Assembly (NCBI RefSeq): GCF_001528745.1
Contig: NZ_BCNS01000102.1
Location: 1 to 64,000 of the forward strand
Source: Marinobacterium profundum
Lineage (GTDB): Bacteria > Pseudomonadota > Gammaproteobacteria > Pseudomonadales > Balneatricaceae
Direction: 5' to 3'
Length of the DNA: 64,000 nucleotides
Part shown: piece after piece, positions 17,838-27,010 of the stretch
Layout of the letters: each line of letters opens with the position of its first letter
Numbering within the stretch: position 1 is the first letter of the stretch
Position numbers and translations under genes: made by a program
The notes under the pieces: generated by a model
The model's database searches: none
Told to the model about the DNA's origin: nothing
What the model saw: only the letters and a program-made list of their open reading frames with translations

Positions 17838-18548
17838 ATGAGCAATTTACTGGAAGTGCGTAGTTTACATACCCTTTATGGCGACAGCCATGTGCTGCAC
17901 GGTGTGTCCTTTGACATTAAAAAGGGTCAGGCGGTGAGTTTGATGGGCCGTAACGGTATGGGCAAGACCACCACGCTCAAATCCATCCTGGGCGTGCTGA
18001 CGCCGCGCAGCGGTCAGGTACGATTTCAGGATCAGGATCTCGACGGGCTGCCGACCTGGCAGCGCATGCGCCGCGATATCGCTTACGTGCCCGAGGGCCG
18101 TGGCATGTTTCACAATCTTACGGTGAAGGAACACCTGCTGATGGCGGCCAGGCCCAATCAGCGCCGCGAAGTGCTGTGGGATTACGACCGGGTGCTGGCG
18201 ACCTTCCCGCGCCTGCAGGAACGCCTGAGCAACCTGGGCACCCAGCTGTCCGGTGGCGAGCAGCAGATGCTGGCCATAGGCCGGGCCCTGATGACCAACC
18301 CGGACCTGCTGATTCTGGATGAAGCCACCGAAGGCCTGGCGCCACTTATTCGCAAGGAGATCTGGGAAGTGATCCGCACCATCAAGCAAAGCGGCGTCTC
18401 CACCCTGATTGTCGACAAGAACATCCAGGTACTGGAGAAAATCTGTGACCACCATATAGTGCTGGTCAAGGGTCGGGTGGTGTTCGAGGGCGACAGCCAG
18501 CAGTTGCTGGCGCAACGAGACGAGGTAGAATCGCACCTGGGGGTGTAA
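17838..18548 (+). CDS. ABC transporter ATP-binding protein (LivF-like)
   Basis: The protein has 236 aa with Walker A GRNGMGKTT, signature LSGGEQQMLAIGRA, Walker B LLILDEATEGL and the LivF-type VPEGRGMF stretch. It is the second ATPase of the Liv-type importer and begins 1 bp after the previous stop. In place of the usual H-loop histidine context, IVDKNIQVLEK is seen; LivF proteins normally have VEQN here, so the switch histidine is absent as in that subfamily. Confidence 0.92.
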   Translation: MSNLLEVRSLHTLYGDSHVLHGVSFDIKKGQAVSLMGRNGMGKTTTLKSILGVLTPRSGQVRFQDQDLDGLPTWQRMRRDIAYVPEGRGMFHNLTVKEHLLMAARPNQRREVLWDYDRVLATFPRLQERLSNLGTQLSGGEQQMLAIGRALMTNPDLLILDEATEGLAPLIRKEIWEVIRTIKQSGVSTLIVDKNIQVLEKICDHHIVLVKGRVVFEGDSQQLLAQRDEVESHLGV

Positions 18549-18670
18549 CTCCCCCCACTTGCGGTGATTGACGCCAGCATGGCCCAGGTTGCAGACTGCG
18601 CGCCAATACAGCGTGCGACCTGCAGCAAGGCTCGCGCTGCAGATCAACCCTAAACAGGAACAGAACCCCC

Positions 18671-19486
18671 ATGACGCCAGCCAAGACCCCACCGACGTCC
18701 GTTACGGAAACCAGCCGTCAGGGCATCGGCTCGCTGGAGATCGGGCTGCGGGTACTGAACGAAATTGCCCAGTCGCCCAAAGCCCTGAGCCTGAAGGAGC
18801 TTTCCCTGCGGCTCGACCTGTCCTCCAGCCGGTTGCACAAGTACCTCATCAGTCTCAGCCGCATGCAGTACATAGTCCAGGTGCAGAATGCCCGTTACAC
18901 CCTGGCGAGTGCTAGCCTCAATCTCGGCATGGCGGCGCTGAAACGCATCGACCCCATGCCCATAACCTTTGATGCCGCCGCCCGCCTGCACCTGGCCACC
19001 GACAGAACCGTGTCGGTGGCGATTTGGAACGGCACTATGCCGCTGATCGTCAACTGGCTGGACTCCAGTCAGGTGCTGGCCGTCAATGTGCGTCTGGGCA
19101 CTGAGCTGTCGCCGTTTTTCTCCGCCGCCGGCCGACTCTTTCTGGCCTACCTGCCTGAAGAGCGCCAGCGCCAGATTATCGATGACTTCTATCAGGCCCC
19201 CAGCGCCTTGCCCCGTTTCAGAGGCAAGCAGCTGAACAAGGATGAGTTTAGCGCCCTGATCCGCAGCACGCGGGAAAACAGGCTGGCCTGTTTCTACGGT
19301 GACTTTCTGCCGGATATCAACGTTATCAGCAGTCCGGTCTTTAACATCGGCGGCCAGATACAAGCCGTGATCAGCCTGATGGGCATGGCCAGCGATACCG
19401 ATGTACGCCCCGGTCAGCGCTATGAACGTCTGCTGAGCGCCACTACCCGCGGCACTACCAAACTGATTTGCGGTACGGCTGTTTGA
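18671..19486 (+). CDS. IclR-family transcriptional regulator
   Basis: This 271-aa protein has an N-terminal winged helix (SLEIGLRVLNEIAQSPKAL, then LSLRLDLSSSRLHKYLISL) and a GAF-like IclR effector domain (LSPFFSAAGRLFLAYLPEE). IclR proteins often control aromatic acid catabolism and transport, which fits its place 122 bp after the importer genes on the same strand. It may regulate the importer or an unlinked pathway. A heptanucleotide array starts directly after its TGA. Confidence 0.85.
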   Translation: MTPAKTPPTSVTETSRQGIGSLEIGLRVLNEIAQSPKALSLKELSLRLDLSSSRLHKYLISLSRMQYIVQVQNARYTLASASLNLGMAALKRIDPMPITFDAAARLHLATDRTVSVAIWNGTMPLIVNWLDSSQVLAVNVRLGTELSPFFSAAGRLFLAYLPEERQRQIIDDFYQAPSALPRFRGKQLNKDEFSALIRSTRENRLACFYGDFLPDINVISSPVFNIGGQIQAVISLMGMASDTDVRPGQRYERLLSATTRGTTKLICGTAV

Positions 19487-19563
19487 GTGCGAGGTGCGAG
19501 GTGCGAGGTGCGAGGTGCGAGGTGCGAGGTGCGAGGTGCGAGGTGCGAGGTGCGAGGTGCGAG
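19487..19563 (+). repeat. Tandem heptanucleotide array, GTGCGAG x 11
   Basis: Eleven uninterrupted copies of the 7-mer GTGCGAG fill 77 bp and begin at the base after the IclR stop codon. They are perfect copies with no spacer, so this is a microsatellite-like array, not CRISPR. Related 7-mers recur at 43575-43660 and 43789-43835. Confidence 0.95.
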
Positions 19564-19568
19564 AATAA

Positions 19569-19652
19569 AGGGGCTAGGGGCTAGGGGCAAGAAAAATCTG
19601 AGAGCTGAGAGCTGAGAGCTGAGAGCTGAGAGCTGAGAGCTGAGAGCTGAGA
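19569..19652 (+). repeat. Second and third heptanucleotide runs (GGGGCTA and CTGAGAG)
   Basis: After a short AT-rich spacer there are two copies of GGGGCTA and a variant GGGGCAA. Then seven perfect copies of CTGAGAG follow (19598-19646) plus a partial copy to 19652. The 7-bp period is the same as in the array just before it although the unit differs. Confidence 0.93.
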
Positions 19653-19779
19653 TGATAACTGTGCCAAAACGGCGTCGGGCATCAAATTTTCAGCTAAACG
19701 AAAAACGGGGAATATCCGGCCAAGCCGAGTATTCCCCGTTATTTCAAAGGTGTTTCACGCCCATTTCAAAGCAGGGCTA
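19653..19779. other. Spacer between repeat arrays and the DAACS transporter stop
   Basis: This stretch of about 130 bp holds only the terminator hairpin at 19704-19740. No gene is seen. Confidence 0.6.
19701..19740 (-). terminator. Intrinsic terminator of the aspA-transporter operon
   Basis: A perfect 11-bp stem AACGGGGAATA/TATTCCCCGTT encloses a 15-nt loop. On the minus strand it is followed by a T-run (the AAAAA at 19701). It sits 40 bp after the transporter stop codon. Confidence 0.8.
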
Positions 19780-21060
19780 TCAGGCGCGTTCAGCGACCGC
19801 AGCTGAGCTTTCACGATTGTAGATGGTTTCATCCAGTTCGTTTTCGCTCTTGCCCACCAGCACCGACACCATCATGTCACCGCAGACGTTTACCGTAGTA
19901 CGTGCCATATCCAGAATACGGTCGATACCGGCAATGATCGCCAGACCTTCCATCGGCAGACCTACGGTCGTCAGCACCAGCGACAGCATAATCAGGCCTG
20001 CGCCCGGCACACCGGCGGTGCCGATGGATGCCAGGGTGGAAGTCATGATGATCAGCAGGTAGTCCGAGAACGCCAGGTCAACACCAAAGGCCTGGGCGAT
20101 AAAGAGTGCACAGACACCCTGATACAACGCCGTGCCATCCATATTGATAGTCGCACCCAACGGCAGCACGAAGCTGGAAATGCCCTTGGAGACACCCATT
20201 TCTTCACGCGCGGCCTTGATGGTTGCAGGCAGGGTACCGGAGCTGCTGGTGGTGGTGAAAGCCACCGCCGCCGGGTTTACCAGACCTTTGAGGTAGCGCA
20301 TTGGGTTCAGGCGGCCCACCAGGCTGATCATGCCGGAGTAGAACACCACAACGTGGATAACAGAACCGATATAAACCACGGCGATCACCTTGACCAGCGG
20401 TAGCAGGATCTCAAGACCGTACTTGCCCGCCACCCAGGCCATAAGTCCAAAGACACCGTAAGGCGCGAGCTTCATCACCAGTTCGGTCAGTTTGTACATG
20501 CCCTCTGCCAGGCTTTCAAACAGCTCTACTGCAGGTTTCGCCTTTTCACCACTGAGATTGAGCGCTATACCCAGGCCCAGAGCGAAGACGATGATTTGCA
20601 GAATATTGCCCGCGGCCAGCGCACTCACCGGGTTGGTTGGAATCATGGCAAGCAGGGTCTGCACCAGGGTCGGCGCATCCTTGGCGGCATCGGCCGTACT
20701 CGAGGCAACCATATTGATGCCTTCACCGGGTGCAAAGAGCGCACCCAGGCCCAGACCGATACTGATAGCCACCGCCGTTGTGCCCATATAGAGCAGCAGC
20801 GACTTCAGGCCGATTCGCCCGAGCTTGCGGGTATCCTGCATGGAGGTAACACCTACCACCAGGGAACAGAACACCAGGGGTACGATCAGCATCTTGATGG
20901 CGTTGATAAACAGGGTGCCGATGGGTTTCAGAATCTCGGCATCGGGGCCAAGAAACACACCCGTCAGCATCCCCAGGGCCATACCGATAAGGATCTTCTT
21001 CCACAGTGCCAGTGAGCTCCAGAAGCCCTGACGGCTCTGTTCGATGGTTGCCTGTTGCAT
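19780..21060 (-). CDS. Dicarboxylate/amino acid:cation symporter (DAACS, GltP/DctA-like)
   Basis: The protein has 426 aa with about eight membrane helices and re-entrant loops. The serine-rich hairpin (TTTSSSGTLPAT near residue 270) and the substrate motif NMDGTALYQG near 310 are typical of the glutamate/aspartate/C4-dicarboxylate symporter family of the inner membrane. GGAG lies 7 bp before the ATG. The gene follows aspA by 41 bp in one operon, which points to aspartate (or fumarate, its product) as the cargo. Confidence 0.9.
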   Translation of the reverse strand: MQQATIEQSRQGFWSSLALWKKILIGMALGMLTGVFLGPDAEILKPIGTLFINAIKMLIVPLVFCSLVVGVTSMQDTRKLGRIGLKSLLLYMGTTAVAISIGLGLGALFAPGEGINMVASSTADAAKDAPTLVQTLLAMIPTNPVSALAAGNILQIIVFALGLGIALNLSGEKAKPAVELFESLAEGMYKLTELVMKLAPYGVFGLMAWVAGKYGLEILLPLVKVIAVVYIGSVIHVVVFYSGMISLVGRLNPMRYLKGLVNPAAVAFTTTSSSGTLPATIKAAREEMGVSKGISSFVLPLGATINMDGTALYQGVCALFIAQAFGVDLAFSDYLLIIMTSTLASIGTAGVPGAGLIMLSLVLTTVGLPMEGLAIIAGIDRILDMARTTVNVCGDMMVSVLVGKSENELDETIYNRESSAAVAERA

Positions 21061-21101
21061 GTGTAACTCCGTTGTTATTGGGTGTTGTTGTAATTCGCTC
21101 G

Positions 21102-22559
21102 TTAAGCAATCTTTGCCGCGTTAGCAGCCAGACGGCGACGCTGCGGACGGATCATGTTGGCGGGCTTGAGCACTTCATTGAGCTCTTCTTCGCTCATCAG
21201 CTCTTCTTCGCGAATCAGTTCCAGTACGCCGCGGCCTGTTTCCAGCGCGTTCTTGGCGATACGGGTGGAATTCTCGTAACCGATGTAGGGCACTACGGCG
21301 GTAATAACGCCGATACTCATGTCGACCAGCTCCTGGCAACGATCGCGGTTGGCGGTAATGCCGCGCACGCAACGATTGCGGAACATGTCCATGGCCTGGG
21401 TCAGCATGCGGATCGACTCCAGCACGTTGTAGGCAATCAGCGGCTCCATGGCATTGAGCTGCAGCTGACCGGCTTCGGCGGCCATGGTGATGGCGATATC
21501 GTTGCCGATCACCTGATAGGCGACCTGGTTGACCGCTTCCGGGATCACCGGGTTGATCTTGCCAGGCATGATGGAGCTACCGGGCTGCTGTGCCGGCAGG
21601 TTGATTTCGTTCAGGCCACAACGCGGCCCCATGCTCAGCATGCGCAGGTCATTGGCAATCTTGGACAGCTTGACGGCCAGGCGCTTGAGCATGCCGGAGA
21701 AGAGCACGAAGGCGCCCATGTCGGAGCTTGCTTCCACCAGGTCAGTGGCGCGCTTGAACTCAAAACCGCTGAGCTGGGACAGATGCCCCACCGCCAGGCG
21801 TGCATATTCAGGATCGGTATTGATACCGGTGCCAATGGCGGTGCCGCCCAGGTTTACTTCCTTGAGCAGTTCAGACAAACCATCGATAAGCTTGATATCT
21901 TCGCCCAGGGTGCTGGCAAAAGACTGGAATTCCTGGCCCAGAGTCATTGGGACCGCGTCCTGCAGCTGGGTACGGCCCATCTTGATGATGTCGGCAAACT
22001 CTTCACCCTTGGCGGCGAAACTGTCCCGCAGGGATGCCAGGGCTTTTACCAGATCGCTGTGTTTCAACAGAATGGACAGACGCACCGCTGTGGGATAGGC
22101 ATCGTTAGTGGACTGCGACATGTTAACGTCGTTGTTGGGGTGCAGGTGGGCGTATTCACCACGCTGATATCCCATGGACTCAAGACCGATGTTTGCCATG
22201 ACTTCGTTGGCGTTCATGTTGGTCGAGGTACCGGCGCCGCCCTGAATCATGTCGATGATGAACTGATCGTGGTGCTGGCCCGCCAGCAGCGCCTTGCCGG
22301 CAGCAAGGATGGCATCGGTCTTGGTGTCGTCCAGCAATTCGAGCTGGTTGTTGGTCTTGGCACAGGCCATCTTCACCAGCGCAAGCGCCTTGATCAGCTG
22401 GGGAAAAAGACTGAGCTTGATGCCGCTAAGATCGAAGTTTTCCTGGGCACGCTGAGTCTGAATGCCATAGTAGGCTTTCTGTGGGACCCAGGCTTCACCA
22501 AGCAGATCCTTTTCCCGCCGCCGATTGTTCAACTGTTGCGCCGCTTCATGCTGGGCCAT
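21102..22559 (-). CDS. aspA: Aspartate ammonia-lyase
   Basis: About 485 aa of the fumarase/aspartase superfamily. The SS-loop signature is GSSIMPGKINPVIPEAVNQV near residue 325. The following AAEAGQLQLNAMEP, together with PEAVNQV, marks aspartase rather than class II fumarase. It converts L-aspartate to fumarate and ammonia. The frame runs to 22649, but the sigma-54 promoter found at 22652-22667 would start transcription near 22641, so the real start is the ATG at 22559 (or 22568). It is co-transcribed with the DAACS transporter. Confidence 0.9.
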   Translation of the reverse strand: MAQHEAAQQLNNRRREKDLLGEAWVPQKAYYGIQTQRAQENFDLSGIKLSLFPQLIKALALVKMACAKTNNQLELLDDTKTDAILAAGKALLAGQHHDQFIIDMIQGGAGTSTNMNANEVMANIGLESMGYQRGEYAHLHPNNDVNMSQSTNDAYPTAVRLSILLKHSDLVKALASLRDSFAAKGEEFADIIKMGRTQLQDAVPMTLGQEFQSFASTLGEDIKLIDGLSELLKEVNLGGTAIGTGINTDPEYARLAVGHLSQLSGFEFKRATDLVEASSDMGAFVLFSGMLKRLAVKLSKIANDLRMLSMGPRCGLNEINLPAQQPGSSIMPGKINPVIPEAVNQVAYQVIGNDIAITMAAEAGQLQLNAMEPLIAYNVLESIRMLTQAMDMFRNRCVRGITANRDRCQELVDMSIGVITAVVPYIGYENSTRIAKNALETGRGVLELIREEELMSEEELNEVLKPANMIRPQRRRLAANAAKIA

Positions 22560-22651
22560 CGCGTTCATCTCATGCTGTTTGTTGTTGTACCGGCCAGGTG
22601 CCCACCTGAAAGCAGGCGGGCGAGCTATGGCGCGATCTCTGACATACATAA

Positions 22652-22667
22652 AGCAAAGACAATGCCA
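22652..22667 (-). promoter_or_regulatory. Sigma-54 promoter of aspA
   Basis: On the minus strand the sequence is TGGCAT-N5-TTGCT, one base from the consensus TGGCAC-N5-TTGCW. The predicted start is near 22641, giving a leader of about 75-80 nt to the aspA ATG. Confidence 0.8.
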
Positions 22668-22822
22668 GAATGCTAACTAAGACCTAAGCGACTGTTATTG
22701 AAGAACTAATAGCTTGGTGGCGGCTAGGACGCAGGCATTCGAGGGGTATAACGAAAGGCATAGGAAAAGCCAATAAATGGCAGTTATCTTTTGTTTATCA
22801 ATACGTTAAGGCGCTATTCCAA

Positions 22823-22848
22823 GGTTATAGCTATAACCCTGGTTATAG
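22823..22848. promoter_or_regulatory. Palindromic enhancer-type site upstream of aspA
   Basis: GGTTATAGCTATAACC (22823-22838) is a perfect 16-bp palindrome. A third half-site GGTTATAG follows at 22841-22848. Its centre is about 190 bp upstream of the predicted sigma-54 start, a usual distance for an activator site. The nearest activator gene, a sigma-54 response regulator, ends 109 bp away. Confidence 0.65.
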
Positions 22849-22956
22849 GGGTTGCGGGAGGCGTGGCACGCAGGACTTTGAAAAAGCTTGGGAGAGGCTG
22901 AAAACCGGACTGAAAGAGGCGCTAAAAGAGAGGTTCAGAGCGAGCCTCATCAAGGC

Positions 22957-24372
22957 TCACTCAGGCTGGGATTTTTTCAGCCGCTTGCTGAGTGCAGGCT
23001 GGGAAATCCCCAGCAGGCGTGAGGCCAGGGACTGATTGCCCTGGGCCCGTTGCATGGCTTCAGCCACCAGCAGGTCTGCGACTTCCTGCAGCGAGGGCAA
23101 GGGCTGATCCGGTGCAAACAGCGACCGCGTGCTGGACTCATGCTCGGGTTCCGGCACAGCAGCGCCCTGCCCGACCGCGCGCCTGAACACCTCCATCGAC
23201 AGCACCCCGCCACGGTGTTGGCTCAAGGCGTCATAACAGAGTGCACGCAACTCCCGTACATTGCCGGGAAAGCCGTAGTTCTGCAGCAAGATCGGCAGTT
23301 CCCGCGGAAAGGTCGGTTTGCTACGCCCCAGCTCCTCTGCGGCCTGGGCCAGAAAATATTCCAGCAGCAGGCCTATGTCGTCACGGCGCTGGCGCAGTGC
23401 CGGCAGCTCAACCTGATGGGTGCGCAAACGGTAATAAAGGTCCTTGCGAAAAGCACCAACGCGCTGTTTCTGCTCCAGGTTGTGATGGGTTGCCACCAGC
23501 ACCCGGGCGCGCATGCGCTTGGGGCGGTCACTGCCCAGCGGGTAATACTCCCCTTCCTGCAGCAGGCGCAGCAGTTTGACCTGGGACGCCAGGCTGAGGT
23601 CACCAATCTCATCCAGAAACAGGGTGCCGCTGCCGGCCTGCTCGATCATGCCGGCCCGCGCCTTGTCGGCGCCGGTGAAGGCACCACGGTGATGGCCGAA
23701 CAGGGTATCAGCAAAGATGTTGTCATCCAGCCCCGCCACGTTCACGCTCACTAAAGGTCCGTTGCGGCCACTGAGCGCATGCACGGCATGGGCAATGGCT
23801 TCCTTGCCGGTACCGCTTTCACCACTGATCAGCACCGGCTGGCTGCTGGCTGACACGGCTTCAAGATACTGAAACACCGAGCGCATGCCCTTGTCCCTAG
23901 TAATAATGCCCTCGAACACCTCCGGGCGCTCCAGCGTATCGCTGAGAAAACGCCGGCGCATTTCCTGGTTTTCCAGCCGCATCTCCTGCATCCGTATCGC
24001 CTTGCGGATACCTTCAATCAGCCGATCTTCTTCGGTGGTCTTGATGAAATAGTCGTAGGCGCCCTGGCGAATGCAGCTGACCGCGGTTTCCAGCTGATTC
24101 AAACCGCTGATGATAATGACGCCGACATCGGGATGTTCCTCAACGATGCGCTGCAACAGCGCCTCACCGGACATATGCGGCATGGTCAGATCCAGCAACA
24201 CCAGCCCTATAGACTCACGGGCAATGATGCCCAGCGCCTCGCGGCTATCCTCACAGCGGAAGATATGGCTTATGCCGCCACGGCGCTCCAGCGCGATACT
24301 GAGACTGCGCAGAAAAGGCGCTTCATCATCGACCAGCAGGACACCGAAGGAAGGATACAGATTCTGACTCAT
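22957..24372 (-). CDS. Sigma-54-dependent response regulator (NtrC/DctD type)
   Basis: This 471-aa protein has a receiver domain (acidic pair near residue 16, phospho-Asp in VLLDLTMP near 60). An AAA+ domain has Walker A GESGTGKE, an intact GAFTGA loop ([12 protein letters not shown]) for contact with sigma-54, and [11 protein letters not shown] Fis-type HTH lies at the end ([19 protein letters not shown]). It is activated by the adjacent kinase, whose gene overlaps it by ATGA. The sigma-54 promoter and palindrome before aspA make the aspA-transporter operon the likely target. Confidence 0.92.
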   Translation of the reverse strand: MSQNLYPSFGVLLVDDEAPFLRSLSIALERRGGISHIFRCEDSREALGIIARESIGLVLLDLTMPHMSGEALLQRIVEEHPDVGVIIISGLNQLETAVSCIRQGAYDYFIKTTEEDRLIEGIRKAIRMQEMRLENQEMRRRFLSDTLERPEVFEGIITRDKGMRSVFQYLEAVSASSQPVLISGESGTGKEAIAHAVHALSGRNGPLVSVNVAGLDDNIFADTLFGHHRGAFTGADKARAGMIEQAGSGTLFLDEIGDLSLASQVKLLRLLQEGEYYPLGSDRPKRMRARVLVATHHNLEQKQRVGAFRKDLYYRLRTHQVELPALRQRRDDIGLLLEYFLAQAAEELGRSKPTFPRELPILLQNYGFPGNVRELRALCYDALSQHRGGVLSMEVFRRAVGQGAAVPEPEHESSTRSLFAPDQPLPSLQEVADLLVAEAMQRAQGNQSLASRLLGISQPALSKRLKKSQPE

Positions 24373-26102
24373 GTCGATTTTGGTTCCTGATTGACGGGCA
24401 GTGACAGCACCGCGCGGGTGCCGGCCCCTGGCGCCGAGTAGTATTCCAGAATGCCGCCATGTTCCTGCACGATACTGGTGGAGACCGAAAGACCCAGCCC
24501 CATACCGCCCTGCTCCCGTTTGGTAGTAAAAAACGGATCACTCAGGCGCGAAAGATTTTCCGGCGCTATGCCGTGGCCCTGATCTTCAACTTCAAGTCGC
24601 AACATCATGCTGGCAGCGTCGTAGCGGGTTTCGACCCTGATGGCATTTTCCGCAGATTCGAGCGCCTGACAGGCGTTCACGATCAGGTTGATCACCACCT
24701 GTTCGATTTTCTGGCCGTGGCCCCTGAACGCGGGCAGCTCGTCGGCATAGCTGATCTCAAAATGATCCGTCGCCTTGCGAATGCTGTTGTCCACCAGCCG
24801 AATGGCCGTGGCGACAACTTCGTTGAGGTCGACCGACTCACTCAGCTCAACCGGCCCCTGGCGGGCGAAATCACGCAGATCATCAACGATACGGCGGATA
24901 CGCTGGGCGCCGGTGAGCATATCACCCAGCATCAGCGGCACCTCGTCACGCATGCGGGAATAGGAGAGTCCGCCGAGGTCAAAGTCACCCTGTTCCTGGT
25001 AATGGGCTTCCAGAATATCCTCGCAATCGCGGTACACGTCCTGCAATACGGACAGATTGAGCAGCAGCAGACCACAGGGGTTGTTGATCTCGTGGGCCAC
25101 GCCCGAAACCAGTATCCCGAGGGAGGTCATTTTGTCGGCCTGAATCAGCTTCTGCTGTTGCAGCTGCAGCTCCTGAGTCCGGCGCAACACCTGTCGGGTC
25201 AGCATGCGGTTCCAGATAACGATAGCGCCAAGCACCAGCAACAGCACCAGTGACATCAGCCCCGCCGCCTGACCGATCTTCTTCCATGGCACGCCGCCAC
25301 CCTGTAGCGGACCAAACCACTTGTCGTACAACGCCTGCTGACGCCCGGTATTCTTTAGAATCGCCAGGCCTTCGCTAAATTGCGCCAGTAGCTCTTCGTT
25401 ACCCTTGAGAACACTGTACCCATAACGCTGCGGGGCAAAGGGTTTGCCAACGGGCACTATATTGGAAAGCTCAAGTTCCCGGCCCAGATAAAGCCCCGGC
25501 AGGTTTGCCACCAGGGCATAGTCATGCTTGCCCGAGGCCAGAAGGCGCAGTGCATCGGCGTGGGTGTCCGCCAATATCAGCGTGGCGCCGACATCGTCGT
25601 TCAGCATCTTGTCGTGCAGAATGCCACGATCCTGCACTATCACTTCCTTGCCCCGCAGCTGCGACAAATCGCCGATTTCGGGGTCGCCCTTGCGGGCGAA
25701 TATCGACTGATGAACGATGGCATGGGGCGGCGAGAATACATAACCTTCGGCACGGTCCTGGGAATAGGAAATGCCCTGCAGAGCATCCACCTCGCCATCT
25801 TCCAGCCGCTGGCGCATCTCGGCCCAGCCCCCCAGCTGAATCTCGACATCCATGCCCATGACTTCGGCGATGGCCCGGGTCAGGTCGGTATTGTAGCCAT
25901 CCGGCTGGCCATCACTGTTTATAAACTCATAGGGCGGGTAGTTGTGATCGCCCGCAACTATGATCAGATCCCGGGAGCTTTCGCCCTGGGGCAGACCTCT
26001 GGCATGGATCTGGATACTGACAAACAGTGTGATGCCAATCGCCATTAGCCACCACCGAGCAAAGCGATGCCCCTCAACAATTCTGGCTGTACCGTCCACC
26101 AT
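24369..26102 (-). CDS. Sensor histidine kinase with periplasmic solute-binding (SBP_bac_3) sensor domain
   Basis: The protein has 577 aa. An N-terminal membrane anchor/signal (residues 18-34) is followed by a periplasmic amino-acid-binding domain of the SBP_bac_3 type (about 45-275: VAGDHNYPPYEFINSDGQPDGYNTDLTRA). A second membrane helix (about 283-305) and a coiled-coil linker come next. HisKA has the phospho-His in VAHEINNP, and HATPase has NACQAL, DQGHGIA and GMGLGLS. A domain that normally carries substrate to an ABC importer here senses it directly. The ligand is probably an acidic amino acid, by context. It overlaps the response regulator gene by 4 bp. Confidence 0.92.
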   Translation of the reverse strand: MVDGTARIVEGHRFARWWLMAIGITLFVSIQIHARGLPQGESSRDLIIVAGDHNYPPYEFINSDGQPDGYNTDLTRAIAEVMGMDVEIQLGGWAEMRQRLEDGEVDALQGISYSQDRAEGYVFSPPHAIVHQSIFARKGDPEIGDLSQLRGKEVIVQDRGILHDKMLNDDVGATLILADTHADALRLLASGKHDYALVANLPGLYLGRELELSNIVPVGKPFAPQRYGYSVLKGNEELLAQFSEGLAILKNTGRQQALYDKWFGPLQGGGVPWKKIGQAAGLMSLVLLLVLGAIVIWNRMLTRQVLRRTQELQLQQQKLIQADKMTSLGILVSGVAHEINNPCGLLLLNLSVLQDVYRDCEDILEAHYQEQGDFDLGGLSYSRMRDEVPLMLGDMLTGAQRIRRIVDDLRDFARQGPVELSESVDLNEVVATAIRLVDNSIRKATDHFEISYADELPAFRGHGQKIEQVVINLIVNACQALESAENAIRVETRYDAASMMLRLEVEDQGHGIAPENLSRLSDPFFTTKREQGGMGLGLSVSTSIVQEHGGILEYYSAPGAGTRAVLSLPVNQEPKST

Positions 26103-27010
26103 TATTGGGGGCCACCATAGCGGCGCTCAAGTACCTGCCACAGAGTTTCAGCTTCCAGACTCAGCGTTCGGCTGCAACGGTAGAGGCACACCCTCAAGGG
26201 ACGCTGCCAGGTCTTGGCTCCGCATACCACCAGAAAGCCCTGACGCAGTTCATCACGAATGGCAAAAGTCGGCACCCAGGCCACACCCAGGCCCTGCAGC
26301 GCCATTACCTTGAGACTGTCCGCCAGCGACGACTCAAAGGTCTGGCGCAATGCCACCGGATGGGGCGGTTTTGCCAGCAAGGCATCCACACAGCGCCCCA
26401 GATAGATGCCAGAGGGATACGCTAGATAAGGCAGGGTCTTAGCGTCGAGGGCATCGAGATCAAACAGGGGCCGGCCTTCTTCGTCGGCACGACAGATGGG
26501 CACCAGCTGTTCGGTTTGCAGTTCCAGCTTGCGAAAAGCTTCCGAATCCAGGGTTGGGTCTTCAAACGCCAGCAGAAAATCACAGATACCATTTTTCAGC
26601 GCCTGAACGCTGTCATCCACATTGGCCACCAACTGGCGCGTGCGGGTGTCTTCAAGTGCATCCTGCAATGACTGGATAAAAGCCGGGAAGAACGAAAGCG
26701 ACAGCGTATGGGACACAGCCACATCGATAACCCGGGTGCCCTTTTTACGCAGTGATCTTAGATGGGCAACACTGTCCTGCAGCTGGACCACCAGATTTCT
26801 CGCGGTGATGCGAAACAACTGACCTTCGTCGGTCAGCTGTACCGGCACGCTGCTTCTATCGATAAGCTGACAGCCCAGGGCGAACTCCAGCGCCTTGATC
26901 CGGCGGCTGAATGCCGGCTGGGTCAGGTGACGTTCTTCAGCCGAGCGGGAAAAGCTCTGAGTGACGGCAAGCGACAGAAAGTCTTCCAGCCATTTGGTTT
27001 CAATATTCAC
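26102..27010 (-). CDS. LysR-family transcriptional regulator
   Basis: The protein has 302 aa. It has an N-terminal HTH (FLSLAVTQSFSRSAEERHLTQPAFSRRIKALE) and a LysR substrate domain. The start codon is GTG at 27010; the HTH begins at the usual residue. Its stop and the kinase start overlap as TAATG, so regulator, kinase and response regulator form one operon. It is divergent from the aspartate racemase gene (about 294 bp between starts), a likely target. The effector is unknown, possibly D- or L-aspartate. Confidence 0.87.
   Translation of the reverse strand: MNIETKWLEDFLSLAVTQSFSRSAEERHLTQPAFSRRIKALEFALGCQLIDRSSVPVQLTDEGQLFRITARNLVVQLQDSVAHLRSLRKKGTRVIDVAVSHTLSLSFFPAFIQSLQDALEDTRTRQLVANVDDSVQALKNGICDFLLAFEDPTLDSEAFRKLELQTEQLVPICRADEEGRPLFDLDALDAKTLPYLAYPSGIYLGRCVDALLAKPPHPVALRQTFESSLADSLKVMALQGLGVAWVPTFAIRDELRQGFLVVCGAKTWQRPLRVCLYRCSRTLSLEAETLWQVLERRYGGPQ

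Larger units (their letters stand above)
22560..22956. other. Regulatory region upstream of aspA
   Basis: This gap of about 400 bp has no gene. It holds a sigma-54-type promoter, a perfect 16-bp palindrome with an extra half-site, and AT-rich DNA between them (22740-22810) that could bend. The arrangement is that of an enhancer-dependent promoter. Confidence 0.7.

Noticed and set aside
18118-18345. Short minus-strand frames inside the LivF-like gene
   Set aside because: They are antisense shadows without start signals.
19487-19652. CRISPR-like array
   Set aside because: The repeats are 7 bp and contiguous, with no unique spacers and no cas genes nearby.
21006-22676. Plus-strand frame of about 556 codons opposite aspA
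   Set aside because: It is antisense to a clear aspartase gene and shows no domain.
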